The notes under the pieces were generated by a model. That model ran no database searches. It had not been told where the DNA came from and worked only from the letters and a program-made list of their open reading frames with translations. A stretch of 64,000 nt of DNA from Acinetobacter lwoffii (GTDB taxonomy: Bacteria > Pseudomonadota > Gammaproteobacteria > Pseudomonadales > Moraxellaceae): positions 21,326 to 85,325 of the forward strand of contig NZ_DCLL01000035.1 in assembly GCF_002321025.1 (NCBI RefSeq), in the 5' to 3' direction. Numbering within the stretch: the first letter of the stretch is position 1; every line of letters begins with the position of its first letter. The position numbers and the translations under genes were made by a program. Shown here one piece after another: positions 44,882-53,937 of this stretch.

Positions 44882-44917
44882 TAAAAAACGCGGATATGAT
44901 ACTCCACTCATATCCGC
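44882..44917 (-). terminator. Intrinsic terminator, second of two after the gamma-carbonic-anhydrase-like gene
   Basis: GCGGATATGA (44890-44899) and TCATATCCGC (44908-44917) form a 10-bp stem with an 8-base loop; on the minus strand it is followed by GTTTTTTAT. Confidence 0.85.
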
Positions 44918-44944
44918 TACGCGAGATTTTCCCGAAACAGATAC

Positions 44945-44967
44945 AAAAATGCCTAGAAAATCTAGGC
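44945..44967 (-). terminator. Intrinsic terminator, first of two after the gamma-carbonic-anhydrase-like gene
   Basis: GCCTAGA and TCTAGGC (44951-44967) pair across a 3-base loop; on the minus strand ATTTTTG follows. Together with the next hairpin it makes a tandem terminator. Confidence 0.7.
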
Positions 44968-44994
44968 TTATGATTCACTCAATAAAAGAGCGCC

Positions 44995-45525
44995 TTAGAG
45001 TTGCACGTCTTCCAAATCCTGAAATTTCTGAAAATGCTCGGCATAATGCATAGCGCTCATTGTTAATTTTTGAATACTGTCTTCATCCAGCGTTTTCACC
45101 ACTTTACCGGGTGAGCCCATCACCACAGAATTATCTGGAATCACCTTGCCTTCCGGAATCAAGGCATTGGCACCAATAATACAATTCTTGCCAATCACGG
45201 CATTGTTTAGAATGACTGCCTGAATTCCGATCAGGCTGTTATCACCAATGGTACAACCATGCAGCATGGCCTGATGCCCAATTGTCACATAATTGCCAAT
45301 ACTCATCTCGATACCGGCATCCGTATGCAGTACTGCATTTTCCTGCACATTACTAAAGTCACCCAATTTGATTTTACTGTTATCTGCACGTACTACGGCA
45401 CCGAACCAGACACTGACTTGTCGTCCAAGCTCAACTTGTCCAATCACTGTTGCCGTTGGTGCCACCCAGCCATCCCAGGGCTGATGTGTAGCGGTAGGTA
45501 AGTGTCCCTGAAATTTGTACAACAT
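44995..45525 (-). CDS. Gamma-carbonic-anhydrase-family hexapeptide protein
   Basis: A 176-residue left-handed beta-helix protein of the YrdA/gamma-carbonic-anhydrase-like type. Repeats such as VSVWFGAVVRADNSKIKLGD and NYVTIGHQAMLHGCTIGDNS carry the zinc-ligand His residues; the MGSPGKVVKTL segment ends the helix. Some members have carbonic anhydrase activity, others none; the function here is open. The start at ATG 45525 is preferred over 45543, which is only 3 bases from the preceding stop. It follows the CoA pyrophosphatase gene closely and is probably co-transcribed. Confidence 0.88.
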   Translation of the reverse strand: MLYKFQGHLPTATHQPWDGWVAPTATVIGQVELGRQVSVWFGAVVRADNSKIKLGDFSNVQENAVLHTDAGIEMSIGNYVTIGHQAMLHGCTIGDNSLIGIQAVILNNAVIGKNCIIGANALIPEGKVIPDNSVVMGSPGKVVKTLDEDSIQKLTMSAMHYAEHFQKFQDLEDVQL

Positions 45526-45546
45526 TGATAAAATCCTGTTCAATGG

Positions 45547-46155
45547 TTAAAAAAATTTGGAGCGTTTAAAGGTTGGAGAATTAAGCAAGAATGGCCAGTC
45601 TTTTTTATAATCCAGCCCATATTGAAATAAAGAAATCAGCATACGTGCGGTCAAGCCCCAAACCACTTCATTTTCTACCCGCATACTCGGAAAATATAAA
45701 GATTGCTGGGCAAAACGGACTTCATAGGGTGTGGGCGTCACTTCAAGCAAATGCTGCAATGAAGCAAAGAAAATCCGGTCAATTTCTGTTGGTTGTGGAA
45801 TCAGTTGCACTTGCGGAGGAATCAGTCCCACAATCGGCTTGACCAGCATACCATTTCGGGCTTTTTGCATGGGCAAATCACCCATTAAATGCACATCAAA
45901 GGGGTTCAATGCCGTTTCTTCATAGGCCTCTCTTAAAGCCACCACAATATTACTGGTATCTTGCGGATCACGCTTCCCTCCGGGAAATGAGACTTCTCCA
46001 GCATGATTATTCAAATAAGCTGAACGGCGCGTCAGCAATACTTTGGGGTCAGCTTCATCTGTAATTGCAATCAACACGGCAGCATGCGCAGATCGGATAC
46101 GCTTGGAAAAACGTAAGCGTTGCTGCAACCTTTGTGTCAATTCACATGCATCCAT
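45547..46155 (-). CDS. CoA pyrophosphatase-like Nudix hydrolase
   Basis: A 202-residue Nudix enzyme of the NudL/CoAse type. The Nudix box reads SFPGGKRDPQDTSN then VALREAYEETAL (about residues 58-84), and the NudL-type pattern (LTRRSAYLNNHAGEVSFPGG) precedes it. Members hydrolyse CoA and its derivatives to 3',5'-ADP and 4'-phosphopantetheine. The start at ATG 46155 has AGGG upstream; ATG 46179 is an alternative. It overlaps nothing if the downstream + strand Nudix gene starts at 46279. The two Nudix genes are divergent, about 120 bases apart. Confidence 0.88.
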   Translation of the reverse strand: MDACELTQRLQQRLRFSKRIRSAHAAVLIAITDEADPKVLLTRRSAYLNNHAGEVSFPGGKRDPQDTSNIVVALREAYEETALNPFDVHLMGDLPMQKARNGMLVKPIVGLIPPQVQLIPQPTEIDRIFFASLQHLLEVTPTPYEVRFAQQSLYFPSMRVENEVVWGLTARMLISLFQYGLDYKKDWPFLLNSPTFKRSKFF

Positions 46156-46278
46156 TCTTTCAACCCTGACGATGATCATAATTTCATCATAGCTGATTTT
46201 AGTCGGGGCGGGAGAGAAATGATGCCAAATTTTGCTTTTTCAGTTATCCTGAGCATACTTTTATCATTGATGATGAAT

Positions 46279-46827
46279 ATGAACTTCTGTGTGAATTGTG
46301 GACATAAAACCACTGCTAAAATTCCTTTGGGCGATCAGCAAATTCGCAGCGTATGTGATTCATGCGGCTCTATTCATTACATTAATCCGAAAGTAATTTG
46401 TGGCGCTTTAGTCTTATTCGAAAACAAAGTACTGTTGTGCCGTCGTGCCATTGAACCACGCTATGGCTTATGGACTTTACCTGCCGGCTATATGGAACTG
46501 TTTGAAACCATGGAGCAAGGGGCTGCCCGGGAAACCCGCGAAGAAGCCGAAGCTGAAGTAGACATTGAACAGCTTTACTGTATGTATAACATTCCGCGTA
46601 TTGGTCAAATTTATGTGTTGTTTAAAGCCAATCTGATTGATGGAAAATTTGGTGCGGGTGACGAAACCATCGAAGCACGTTTATTTGATGAAGCCGATAT
46701 TCCTTGGGCAGAACTGGCTTTCCCAAGTGTAGAACATACCCTCAGACATTATTTTGAAGACCGTAAAAATAATATTTTTCCGATGCATCTGGAAACCTTG
46801 GGTTCACGACTCGACCATACCGGTTAA
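46279..46827 (+). CDS. Nudix hydrolase with N-terminal zinc ribbon
   Basis: About 182 residues. An N-terminal zinc ribbon (CVNCG...CDSCG, about residues 4-30) is followed by NPKVICGALVLFENKVLLCRR and the Nudix box GYMELFETMEQGAARETREEAEAEV (G-x5-E-x7-RE-x2-EE, about 77-101). This resembles the NudC-like or ADP-ribose pyrophosphatase-type group; the substrate is unknown. The frame is open from 46120. The start is uncertain: ATG 46279 leads straight into the ribbon, while ATG 46219 has a better GGGAGAG ribosome-binding site and would add a short hydrophobic stretch. Confidence 0.85.
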   Translation: MNFCVNCGHKTTAKIPLGDQQIRSVCDSCGSIHYINPKVICGALVLFENKVLLCRRAIEPRYGLWTLPAGYMELFETMEQGAARETREEAEAEVDIEQLYCMYNIPRIGQIYVLFKANLIDGKFGAGDETIEARLFDEADIPWAELAFPSVEHTLRHYFEDRKNNIFPMHLETLGSRLDHTG

Positions 46828-46841
46828 GCTCATCATGCATA

Positions 46842-46871
46842 AAAAAATCCCATCCGAAGATGGGATTTTTT
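46842..46871. terminator. Bidirectional terminator between the Nudix gene and filF
   Basis: AAAAAATCCCATC and GATGGGATTTTTT pair across a CGAA tetraloop, between two convergent genes. Confidence 0.95.
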
Positions 46872-46886
46872 ATTTTCGCAAGATGC

Positions 46887-48815
46887 TTATTTGGCTTTAA
46901 CTCGATAACAATCCGCCAGCTTAAACTCAACCGAGCCACCATTTAATTTTGCCAGGCTAATATCTGCCGGTGTTTCATCCTCATTATTACTATTATAAAT
47001 TTTTTGGAAACTGGCATAGGTATTGGCCCATTGCACCCCATCACCTGCCGAATTCAGGAAGGTCACACGTCCATTCTGACCGACATTGCTATCCAACACA
47101 TTAGACAAATTGAGTAGCGCACCACCGATCACAATCGAATCCTTTGAATCTGGTGAAGACTGGATACGTGAATCTACCCCGACCAATGCACCATTGATAT
47201 TACCAAACTTTTCATTGGCTAAAATCAGACGCATCGAAACTGCCTTATCCGCGACAAAGGCACGTCCTAAAGTTCCGAGTCGGTATTGCTGTACACCATT
47301 AAACAATAAATTATTGTCTAATACATCACCCTGACAGCCCGTGACCGGGTCAGTCGCGAAATTGCTGTCAGATTGCATATTGGTGCGGACATCACCATTA
47401 CTGTCAATCACGATTCCCAAGCTAATTGGATTGACCGTGGTATCGGTAAATTTAAACTCCAGGTTGGCATACATCGGGAAGATGTATTTCTCTCCATCTG
47501 CGACGTTCTGCGCTGTTTTAAAGACCTCACGATCCAGATAACTAATCGGGAAAGTCTTGTACAGATCAATGCTTCCAGCGTAGTTTTCACCATCGGCTTG
47601 TAAACGCCACAGACCCAAGTTCGCCTGATCAGTAGTATCCAGCGATTGTTTGCCAGTCACCACCTTATAGAACGCCTCTTTACCCGCAATCACATAATCA
47701 TTCAATAATCTGCCTTGATATAACTCAAGCTGAGTCGCATTATTTGCGACATTCAGGCGATAAGGCGTGTTAATGGTTTTACTGGTTGGATGAATCCATG
47801 AACTTTGTGGATCAGCGGTCATTTGTACCGGTTTCACCTTACGGATGAGTTCAGCATTAACTCCCCCTAAGGAGGATAAATTTTCTTTCGCCACTTTTGA
47901 CTGAGTATCACGCCATTGCAGGCCACTGCCAAAGGTGTAGCCCTGGCGATCGGTAATCAGCATAAAATGGCCAAATAAATATTTAGTATTCTTATTCTTA
48001 ATATCACAAGGGCTTTGATTACAACCCACCAGTCCATCTGAACCCGTCAGGTTACTTCCAATCACGCCGGATGTTGAAAATAATGAAAATTCTGGCTGAT
48101 ACACAGCTGCGTTGGCAATCGTCACCAGTTTTTTGACTGTAGCAAAAGCGACCTCATCAGAAATTTGACTAATATCAATAAAATCTTTAATTTTGGTCGC
48201 CAAATCGGCATCAGTCAGGCTGATATTTCCGCTGATTTTAGCCAGGTTTTTGCGCATGTCTTCAGTAATATATAAAGGTTGCACATCAGATGGATTAACA
48301 ATACTTCCCTTTTGTAGTGCCAAAGCTTGCAGAATTTTAACCAGACGCATGGCCACCTGAACGGTAGGATCAGTAGGCACCAAATCACCTACCCGGCGTC
48401 CGCTAATCCCACTCGCAATATCAATCACACTTAAACGTGGCAGCTGGGTCTGGGCACTAAAACTGGCATAATCACTGAGTTTTATTTGACCTAAATTAAT
48501 CTTATTCGAACCAAAACTTTGAATAGAAAACTCAATATTATCGGTCTTTTGGCAGGTTCCAGAAGCTACCCCATTTTTACTGTCAAATAAGGTAATAAAC
48601 GTATTTTCTGTATCGCCACTACAGTTGAAATTTAAACCATCAAGCGGATATTCCAGCCCCCATTCCACACAGTTAGTTTCACCGGGGGTACAAGCACCAT
48701 TTTCCGTAGCTTCATCACCTGGTTCTTTTATAACATTGGCACTTTCCCCACCACATCCGCTCAGTGCCATTAAAAGTGTACTTATAGCAAATGGAAATAA
48801 TATTTTATTTTTCAT
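46887..48815 (-). CDS. filF: FilF, large surface lipoprotein of the fil cluster
   Basis: A 642-residue protein with a lipoprotein signal: hydrophobic stretch then LMALSGCGGES (lipobox Cys at about residue 21). The mature part is Ser/Thr/Asn/Asp-rich and beta-strand-like, with several Cys pairs (GACTPGETNC; CNQSPCDIK; DPVTGCQGD). It matches proteins that Acinetobacter genomes name putative pilus assembly protein FilF; no catalytic motif is visible. The name rests on gene order and my recall of the family. It is the last gene of the leftward fil run, 21 bases after filE, and may act as a surface adhesin or as an export or anchoring factor. Confidence 0.85.
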   Translation of the reverse strand: MKNKILFPFAISTLLMALSGCGGESANVIKEPGDEATENGACTPGETNCVEWGLEYPLDGLNFNCSGDTENTFITLFDSKNGVASGTCQKTDNIEFSIQSFGSNKINLGQIKLSDYASFSAQTQLPRLSVIDIASGISGRRVGDLVPTDPTVQVAMRLVKILQALALQKGSIVNPSDVQPLYITEDMRKNLAKISGNISLTDADLATKIKDFIDISQISDEVAFATVKKLVTIANAAVYQPEFSLFSTSGVIGSNLTGSDGLVGCNQSPCDIKNKNTKYLFGHFMLITDRQGYTFGSGLQWRDTQSKVAKENLSSLGGVNAELIRKVKPVQMTADPQSSWIHPTSKTINTPYRLNVANNATQLELYQGRLLNDYVIAGKEAFYKVVTGKQSLDTTDQANLGLWRLQADGENYAGSIDLYKTFPISYLDREVFKTAQNVADGEKYIFPMYANLEFKFTDTTVNPISLGIVIDSNGDVRTNMQSDSNFATDPVTGCQGDVLDNNLLFNGVQQYRLGTLGRAFVADKAVSMRLILANEKFGNINGALVGVDSRIQSSPDSKDSIVIGGALLNLSNVLDSNVGQNGRVTFLNSAGDGVQWANTYASFQKIYNSNNEDETPADISLAKLNGGSVEFKLADCYRVKAK

Positions 48816-48836
48816 ATTCTTATACTCGAATAGTCC

Positions 48837-50030
48837 TTATCGAATGGCGACTAATTTTAGTTGTCCATGATTTGTCAGCATCTTGTCTTCAACATCTATC
48901 GCGGAGGCCAAAGGCGTCAATAATACATATTCAGTTTGTGCAGGAATCTGGAGAACCCCTTCGATACGCTCATGTTGAATAATATTCGCCTGTCCTTCCT
49001 GATTTTTAAAACCGCCCGCTCCTTCAAGCACACAGCCACGACTGTCTAAAAATACAACAAAAGGCCAATAATACGTTGGATTTTTCTGGCTAGAGGCATA
49101 AGAGTTGATCTGAATATTCTGGATATCGGATTGAAGCTTGACCACTTCAAAATCAAATTCGTCTGCTTTAAGAGGCGCACGAGGCCACAGGTTAACTGCT
49201 TTTTTAAGGCTGATTTCTTTCGCTTTTTTAATTTTCTTATCATGAAAACATTGTTTACCTAAGCTATCGATAGTCTCAGGCTGTGAAATACGATAATAAC
49301 TTTGTGCCAGTACCACCGGGCGAGAATCGATTTCTGGTGTCTGGAACAAGGATTTTAATATGGATTGTCCTACCCCTTTTTCACGTTCAATCGTCTGGAT
49401 ACGCGTCGTTCCGATATTTTTATCTACTACTCCTTCGAGCATGCTGTAGAAACGTTTTTTGCCTTCTAAATTAAATTCTTTATTTTCCAGATACTCACTA
49501 TCCACATATTCAATGCCTTCAACCTGGCTAAATCCCGGTTTTTGTATGGTAGCAACAGAAGATCCAGTTTCAGCATCAGAAATTTGAGGAGCTTTAGATT
49601 CAGGTATTAATTGTGGTGTAGACTCAATCTGTGCTTGTGCAATATGCGGTTGTACTGGTTGTACTGGTTGTACTGGTTGTACTGGTTGTACTGGTTGTAC
49701 TGGTTGTACTGGTTGTACTGGTTGTACTGGTTGTACTGGTTGTACAACCATATTATGGCCATGCTTAGGTTTAACTTGTCCATTTTCTACGACGGGCACT
49801 TTTTCTAAGTCTTGCTTTACAGGTGTGGAATGAACTGCTGCAATTCCTGCTGTTTTCGACAATCGAGATTTGTCCTCAGTTTTTTTCTCTGCATTATTAC
49901 GGGGTACGACTAATGGTCGTCCATCCGGACCAATAATCGTAATAAATTCTTTAGCGCTTATATAAAAAGACACGGATACCAGACTTAATGCCAGTACCGC
50001 TGTCAATCCAACGTTCCCTGTCTTGATCAT
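48837..50030 (-). CDS. filE: FilE, periplasmic protein with VQP repeat tract and MalM-like C-terminus
   Basis: A 397-residue protein with an N-terminal signal or anchor helix (about residues 8-26), then GPDGRPLVVPRNNAE, a perfect VQP tract of about 11 units (about residues 96-129) and a folded C-terminal part. The last about 100 residues (PFVVFLDSRGCVLEG ... RIEGVLQIPAQTEYVLL) look like the C-terminal domain of the maltose-operon periplasmic protein MalM; that is my inference. The Pro-rich tract may span the periplasm in the manner of TonB linkers. It starts 7 bases after the filD stop. Confidence 0.83.
   Translation of the reverse strand: MIKTGNVGLTAVLALSLVSVSFYISAKEFITIIGPDGRPLVVPRNNAEKKTEDKSRLSKTAGIAAVHSTPVKQDLEKVPVVENGQVKPKHGHNMVVQPVQPVQPVQPVQPVQPVQPVQPVQPVQPVQPHIAQAQIESTPQLIPESKAPQISDAETGSSVATIQKPGFSQVEGIEYVDSEYLENKEFNLEGKKRFYSMLEGVVDKNIGTTRIQTIEREKGVGQSILKSLFQTPEIDSRPVVLAQSYYRISQPETIDSLGKQCFHDKKIKKAKEISLKKAVNLWPRAPLKADEFDFEVVKLQSDIQNIQINSYASSQKNPTYYWPFVVFLDSRGCVLEGAGGFKNQEGQANIIQHERIEGVLQIPAQTEYVLLTPLASAIDVEDKMLTNHGQLKLVAIR
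49648..49745. repeat. Tandem 9-bp repeat inside filE (VQP-coding)
   Basis: The unit GGTTGTACT is repeated about 10.9 times without visible mismatch. The 9-base period keeps the frame, so copy-number change would alter only the length of the VQP tract. Confidence 0.98.
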
Positions 50031-50037
50031 TTTTCCC

Positions 50038-51702
50038 TTACCAACGAGTGCGATAATTCAAACCTAAAATTGTAATTTTGGTATCTGTTTTTACGTTTAA
50101 ACCTGCATATGGGTTCAATAACAGGTTATTTACCCCGGTCTGGTTGGCTAAACTACTGGTATTTGCTGGAATCTGATCTTTGCTACGCAAGAAACCAATT
50201 GATAGATCCAGATCAGTGTCTGCATCAAATCGGTAACCTACACCTAAACCAAATAACTGCGCACCATTGATCGGTACCATGGTATTACGCTTATTTTTCG
50301 GAATAGCACTGGTACGTGGCTCATAACCTGCCCGAAGCTTCAAACGATCTGTAGCGGAATACTCTATCCCGATACCGAAGTTCCACGGCGATTCAAATCC
50401 CATCGGTAAAGCCAAGGTTGAGTCAGTAACATTGGCGGACAAAATTTTGGCAATTTTTAGAGCTGAAATGGTACGATCAAATTCGAATTTGAACTCATCC
50501 CAAACCTTGTAGTCTGTCCAGCCAATATCAAAATTGACTTGCAAATCTGGCATCACTTTATATTTGATACCTGCCTGAAAATGCGCCGGATATTCAAAAT
50601 CCATCGACACCAGACCTGATTCACTTGATGGTATATAATTTGGAAAGCCAAGAATAGCCGCCAGAATCTGACCGGTTGGCGAGGTCATCAAACCTTTGAT
50701 CATTTCCTGAGGGGCTTTGGCATTATCAATATGATATTTACCTTTTAAGCGCATTTTCGCAGAACTTTGGTAGACCATACCAAAACTAAAATCTTCGCGC
50801 GGTTCCCACAATATTCCCAGGTTATAACTTGGGCTTAAGTTTTGCTCAAGCTCCAGTTGCATTTGACCAAACTTGCCAAATGGATTCATCCCCTCATCCG
50901 CATTACAGATCCCGAGCAAAAGAATATCTGTAATAATGTCGGAATTTTCTTTAAACGGCGTACACACAACTTCGTCGATCATACGCAACATCCCGATCAA
51001 CTCATTCGGGAAACGCAAGTCCGTTTTCATCCCGATGGCTTGATAAGACATCCCGATAGAAGCACCAATCGACAGTTGGTCATTGACCTCATAACCGATG
51101 GATGGTGACAGATAGGTAATCCGCTCTAAAGCAACCTGCTGCCCCATAAAGTTTGCCGGGTTACCATCTTCATGACCAAAACCTGCCATGAGAGGAGCAT
51201 AAACAGCAGTCGCATAAGTGGCTTTAGATCCAGGTGGATTGTATGCAATCCCCATGGTCGGTGCAGTCAAAGGAAGGCCTTCCCCTAAATCCACCATTTT
51301 TTTCAAAAAAGGGACATAAAGGCTGACATATTCCACATCACCTTTGACCGACCCTTTAAAATCGGTACACAAATCAGATGAAACTTCAGGACCGTCATTA
51401 CAGACAATAGGATCATCAGAATAGCCAAATACGTTATATCCGGCGGGTACTGAAAACTCACGCTGGATATCAAAATTAGCCACAATGATTTGCTGTTCGG
51501 TTTGCAGCCCATTAATTTTAGTCAGTGCAGCCGGGTTAAAGTGGACCGCATTGACCCCTGGAGGATCTGCAGTGACAGCATTCCCCATGGATAGTGCACG
51601 TAAATCAACTGAAAGGTTGGTTCCCAATTGTGCAAAGGTATAACTTGAACAGCCCGCAAGAATAATTCCTGTTAATAACGGGCTAAGTCGAATGTTTTTC
51701 AT
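50038..51702 (-). CDS. filD: FilD, OmpP1/FadL-family outer-membrane protein
   Basis: A 554-residue outer-membrane beta-barrel protein of the OmpP1/FadL hydrophobic-substrate transporter type. After the signal, DLRALSMGNAVTADPPGVNAVHFNPAALTKI is the typical FadL start (DARALGMGGA...NPAAL). Later strands include GIEYSATDRLKLRAGYE, and it ends with an aromatic RTRW. The signal region contains both a lipobox-like LAGC (residue 18) and a later A-Q cleavage site, so its processing is uncertain. The start at ATG 51702 has AGGGGGTG upstream; the longer frame would overlap filC. Confidence 0.88.
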   Translation of the reverse strand: MKNIRLSPLLTGIILAGCSSYTFAQLGTNLSVDLRALSMGNAVTADPPGVNAVHFNPAALTKINGLQTEQQIIVANFDIQREFSVPAGYNVFGYSDDPIVCNDGPEVSSDLCTDFKGSVKGDVEYVSLYVPFLKKMVDLGEGLPLTAPTMGIAYNPPGSKATYATAVYAPLMAGFGHEDGNPANFMGQQVALERITYLSPSIGYEVNDQLSIGASIGMSYQAIGMKTDLRFPNELIGMLRMIDEVVCTPFKENSDIITDILLLGICNADEGMNPFGKFGQMQLELEQNLSPSYNLGILWEPREDFSFGMVYQSSAKMRLKGKYHIDNAKAPQEMIKGLMTSPTGQILAAILGFPNYIPSSESGLVSMDFEYPAHFQAGIKYKVMPDLQVNFDIGWTDYKVWDEFKFEFDRTISALKIAKILSANVTDSTLALPMGFESPWNFGIGIEYSATDRLKLRAGYEPRTSAIPKNKRNTMVPINGAQLFGLGVGYRFDADTDLDLSIGFLRSKDQIPANTSSLANQTGVNNLLLNPYAGLNVKTDTKITILGLNYRTRW

Positions 51703-51715
51703 ACGACACCCCCTA

Positions 51716-52915
51716 TTAACTAATTTTTTTACCAAAACCTAAAATATCAAGTGGGAATGACAGTCCCAACGAAACATCCGGTGCATCTTCGGTCAGCCCT
51801 AGGCCAACGGTACCATTAACAATGGTTTCTGGAGAGACTCGCACACCTAAGGAAATTGCAAAGGTAGAACTGGTCTGATCCGCAGCAGAATAACTTTCAC
51901 CCGTGTTATAGCTAAATTCCGCACCGGTATTAAAGCTTTGCTGATAGGACATGGTCATCGAAACGTCATAGTTAAATGAATATGCGAAACCAAAGGCAAA
52001 GCCTCCACTAACACCAGGTTCAAACTCCTCAATAATTCGGCTACCTCGACGCTGATTTAGGCCTGATTCTTTAAAACCATAGTTCGCAGAAACTGATGCA
52101 AACAGCACGACTGGATCAATGTATTTACGCGTACTAGCACCTACTCCAGCAGAGTAATAACCCTTTCCTGCTGCTAGATCTGTCGCGGCATTAATTTCAT
52201 AAGGACTATCACCCGTTTTAGTCGACAAATTTGCAAATAAAATCAGAGGCAGACGACCCGCTTTTAGTGGAAAGGGTTCCCAGCGAGCACCCAAACTAAT
52301 ATCGCCCAAACCTGCAGTAGACGTATCTTTTAACAAGTCAGTTTTGGCCACTAAAGGTAAGGATGCAGTCAAGGTCAGGTTATCTTTCACGCCATATTGG
52401 AAAGTGAAAGTATTGGTCATACTATGTGTTGCATTTTCTTGAACACGTAGTTGATACAATTGGCCCTGAGCCATTTCTATATCAAGTTGGGTGTCTCGAT
52501 AATAGGTATAATCAATATCGTAATATGATGAAATTTCGCTTTGTTTTATTAGAGAGTATTGGCGTTCATTTGACGTAAATACTTCTTCTAGGTTAGCTGC
52601 CTGAGTAGCATCTCCTTCTTGTTGCTGTAAAGCTTGAGATGCATCTACGACTTGGTCAGCCTGAGTCTCTACAGGTGCTGCTGTTTCCACGACAGCCTCT
52701 TCAACTGCTTCATATTCACCGAGTTCTGACTCTTCTGCAGCCTGCGTTTCGACTTGCCTAGTTTGATCGGGTACAGATGCAGCAGTTTCAACGACAACTT
52801 CTTCATCAACTGTTTCGTATTCACCTAGTGCTGGTTCTTCTGCAGCAAATGCAACGCCCATTACCATTTGAATGCTCAGTGCCAAGAACGTCTTGTTCAT
52901 CCATTTACTGTTCAT
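51716..52915 (-). CDS. filC: FilC, outer-membrane barrel protein with duplicated acidic N-terminal segment
   Basis: A 399-residue protein with a signal peptide (cleavage near VAFA|AEEP). Then comes an acidic segment present twice (about residues 28-60 and 65-95): both begin with LGEYE and contain the VVETAA pattern. A helical stretch rich in Gln follows (about 95-130). The rest (about 140-399) is a beta barrel of the MetA-pathway phenol-degradation/transporter type (LTLTASLPLVAKTDLL, GLGDISLGARWEP). The plan of a helical or coiled N-terminus before a barrel resembles FapF, the amyloid exporter. The start at ATG 52915 fits the GGTGAA site better than ATG 52921. Confidence 0.83.
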   Translation of the reverse strand: MNSKWMNKTFLALSIQMVMGVAFAAEEPALGEYETVDEEVVVETAASVPDQTRQVETQAAEESELGEYEAVEEAVVETAAPVETQADQVVDASQALQQQEGDATQAANLEEVFTSNERQYSLIKQSEISSYYDIDYTYYRDTQLDIEMAQGQLYQLRVQENATHSMTNTFTFQYGVKDNLTLTASLPLVAKTDLLKDTSTAGLGDISLGARWEPFPLKAGRLPLILFANLSTKTGDSPYEINAATDLAAGKGYYSAGVGASTRKYIDPVVLFASVSANYGFKESGLNQRRGSRIIEEFEPGVSGGFAFGFAYSFNYDVSMTMSYQQSFNTGAEFSYNTGESYSAADQTSSTFAISLGVRVSPETIVNGTVGLGLTEDAPDVSLGLSFPLDILGFGKKIS

Positions 52916-52956
52916 ATCCATTTCACCATTTTTAATTTTTATTACTGTTTTTCGTT

Positions 52957-53790
52957 TTATTTATTCTTGTAATACAGTCTCAGGAAATTATATTGATATT
53001 CCCCAAATTGTTCTGACTCTGTATTACGATTGCGGTCCATACGAATCGTAGAGGCTTTATCGGCAATTTTTTCCATATAAAATTGTGGATATTGCATGTC
53101 GACCAAGGCATAGCGGTTGATCGTGGCATCCTCTACATGGCGCATATCTGATTCTTTTAATGCCAGAAAATTTTTACGATATTGTTCAGGTACATTAATC
53201 AGAAATAAGGTGTTATTTTCCCAAATATCCTGAAAACGCCGTTCCTCAAAACTGATATTACCAAGTGCCGGATCTGCAACATAAACCCGGCCATTTTTAT
53301 AACCTTTATAAACGACAAAATGCTTAAATCCTGCATAGGAAATCGGAACAATGGCAGGCTGATCTTGATTGACTAAATCTTTGAACTCTCCTCGATAGCC
53401 TCCACTTTCCAACCCTAAGGCTGAAACAAAGCGCTTCATATCAAGCAGAGAAAAACTACGGCGTTCAACAATTTTATCCGTTTCACCGAATTTCATCAGC
53501 CCACTCATGACTTGCTGCTCATCCAGCTGCGTACCGACATAACCATTGAGGAGGGTCGTCAGTGCTGCCGAACCACAACTATAGTCATAAGCTTGACGTA
53601 CAATGCCCTGAAACTGATCCAGAAGTGCCGGTTTTACTTCTACAGCTTCACGGTGCATACGCACAAAAGAGTCATTTCTTGAATCAAGAACTTCAGTATA
53701 GTGAACAGCCCCATTCGGCTGTTTTTTGATATCCAGAGCTTCTTTGGCAGCGTAATACATCAACGCCGAGCCCAACGCGATCTCTAACAT
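52957..53790 (-). CDS. filB: FilB, C39-peptidase-like protein
   Basis: A 277-residue protein with a short N-terminal hydrophobic stretch and a papain-like C39 peptidase domain. The oxyanion Gln and catalytic Cys lie in GIVRQAYDYSCGSAALTTLL (Cys about residue 73), the His in FKHFVVYKGYKNGRVYV (about 157) and the Asp in ADPALGNISFEE (about 174). All triad parts are present. C39 peptidases cut double-Gly leaders of exported peptides; FapD of the Pseudomonas amyloid system is a close functional parallel. No ABC transporter part is attached. FilA, which has several Gly-Gly sites, is a possible substrate. Confidence 0.87.
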   Translation of the reverse strand: MLEIALGSALMYYAAKEALDIKKQPNGAVHYTEVLDSRNDSFVRMHREAVEVKPALLDQFQGIVRQAYDYSCGSAALTTLLNGYVGTQLDEQQVMSGLMKFGETDKIVERRSFSLLDMKRFVSALGLESGGYRGEFKDLVNQDQPAIVPISYAGFKHFVVYKGYKNGRVYVADPALGNISFEERRFQDIWENNTLFLINVPEQYRKNFLALKESDMRHVEDATINRYALVDMQYPQFYMEKIADKASTIRMDRNRNTESEQFGEYQYNFLRLYYKNK

Positions 53791-53937
53791 AATTATTAAC
53801 TTTTCTTATAATGGGCATGATGTGCCTATTTTTCTTTTTATAGAGCATTCACTCTACTTCCCTGTAACTAGAAAGATACCTGCTTTTTCAAAAAAATACA
53901 GTATTTTTTTTATTTTTTGGATGAATGATCCAGTCAT

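Noticed and set aside
44859..44978. N-terminal extension of TsaB
   Set aside because: This stretch holds two terminators of the upstream gene, and MKVLALETAN at 44858 is the family start.
46120..46278. Upstream part of the zinc-ribbon Nudix frame as coding
   Set aside because: It overlaps the divergent Nudix gene and lacks family similarity. ATG 46219 has a good ribosome-binding site and stays as an alternative start, not as the call.
49648..49745. Short tandem repeats resembling a CRISPR-like array
   Set aside because: Nine-base units without spacers, in frame within filE; a coding minisatellite, not CRISPR.
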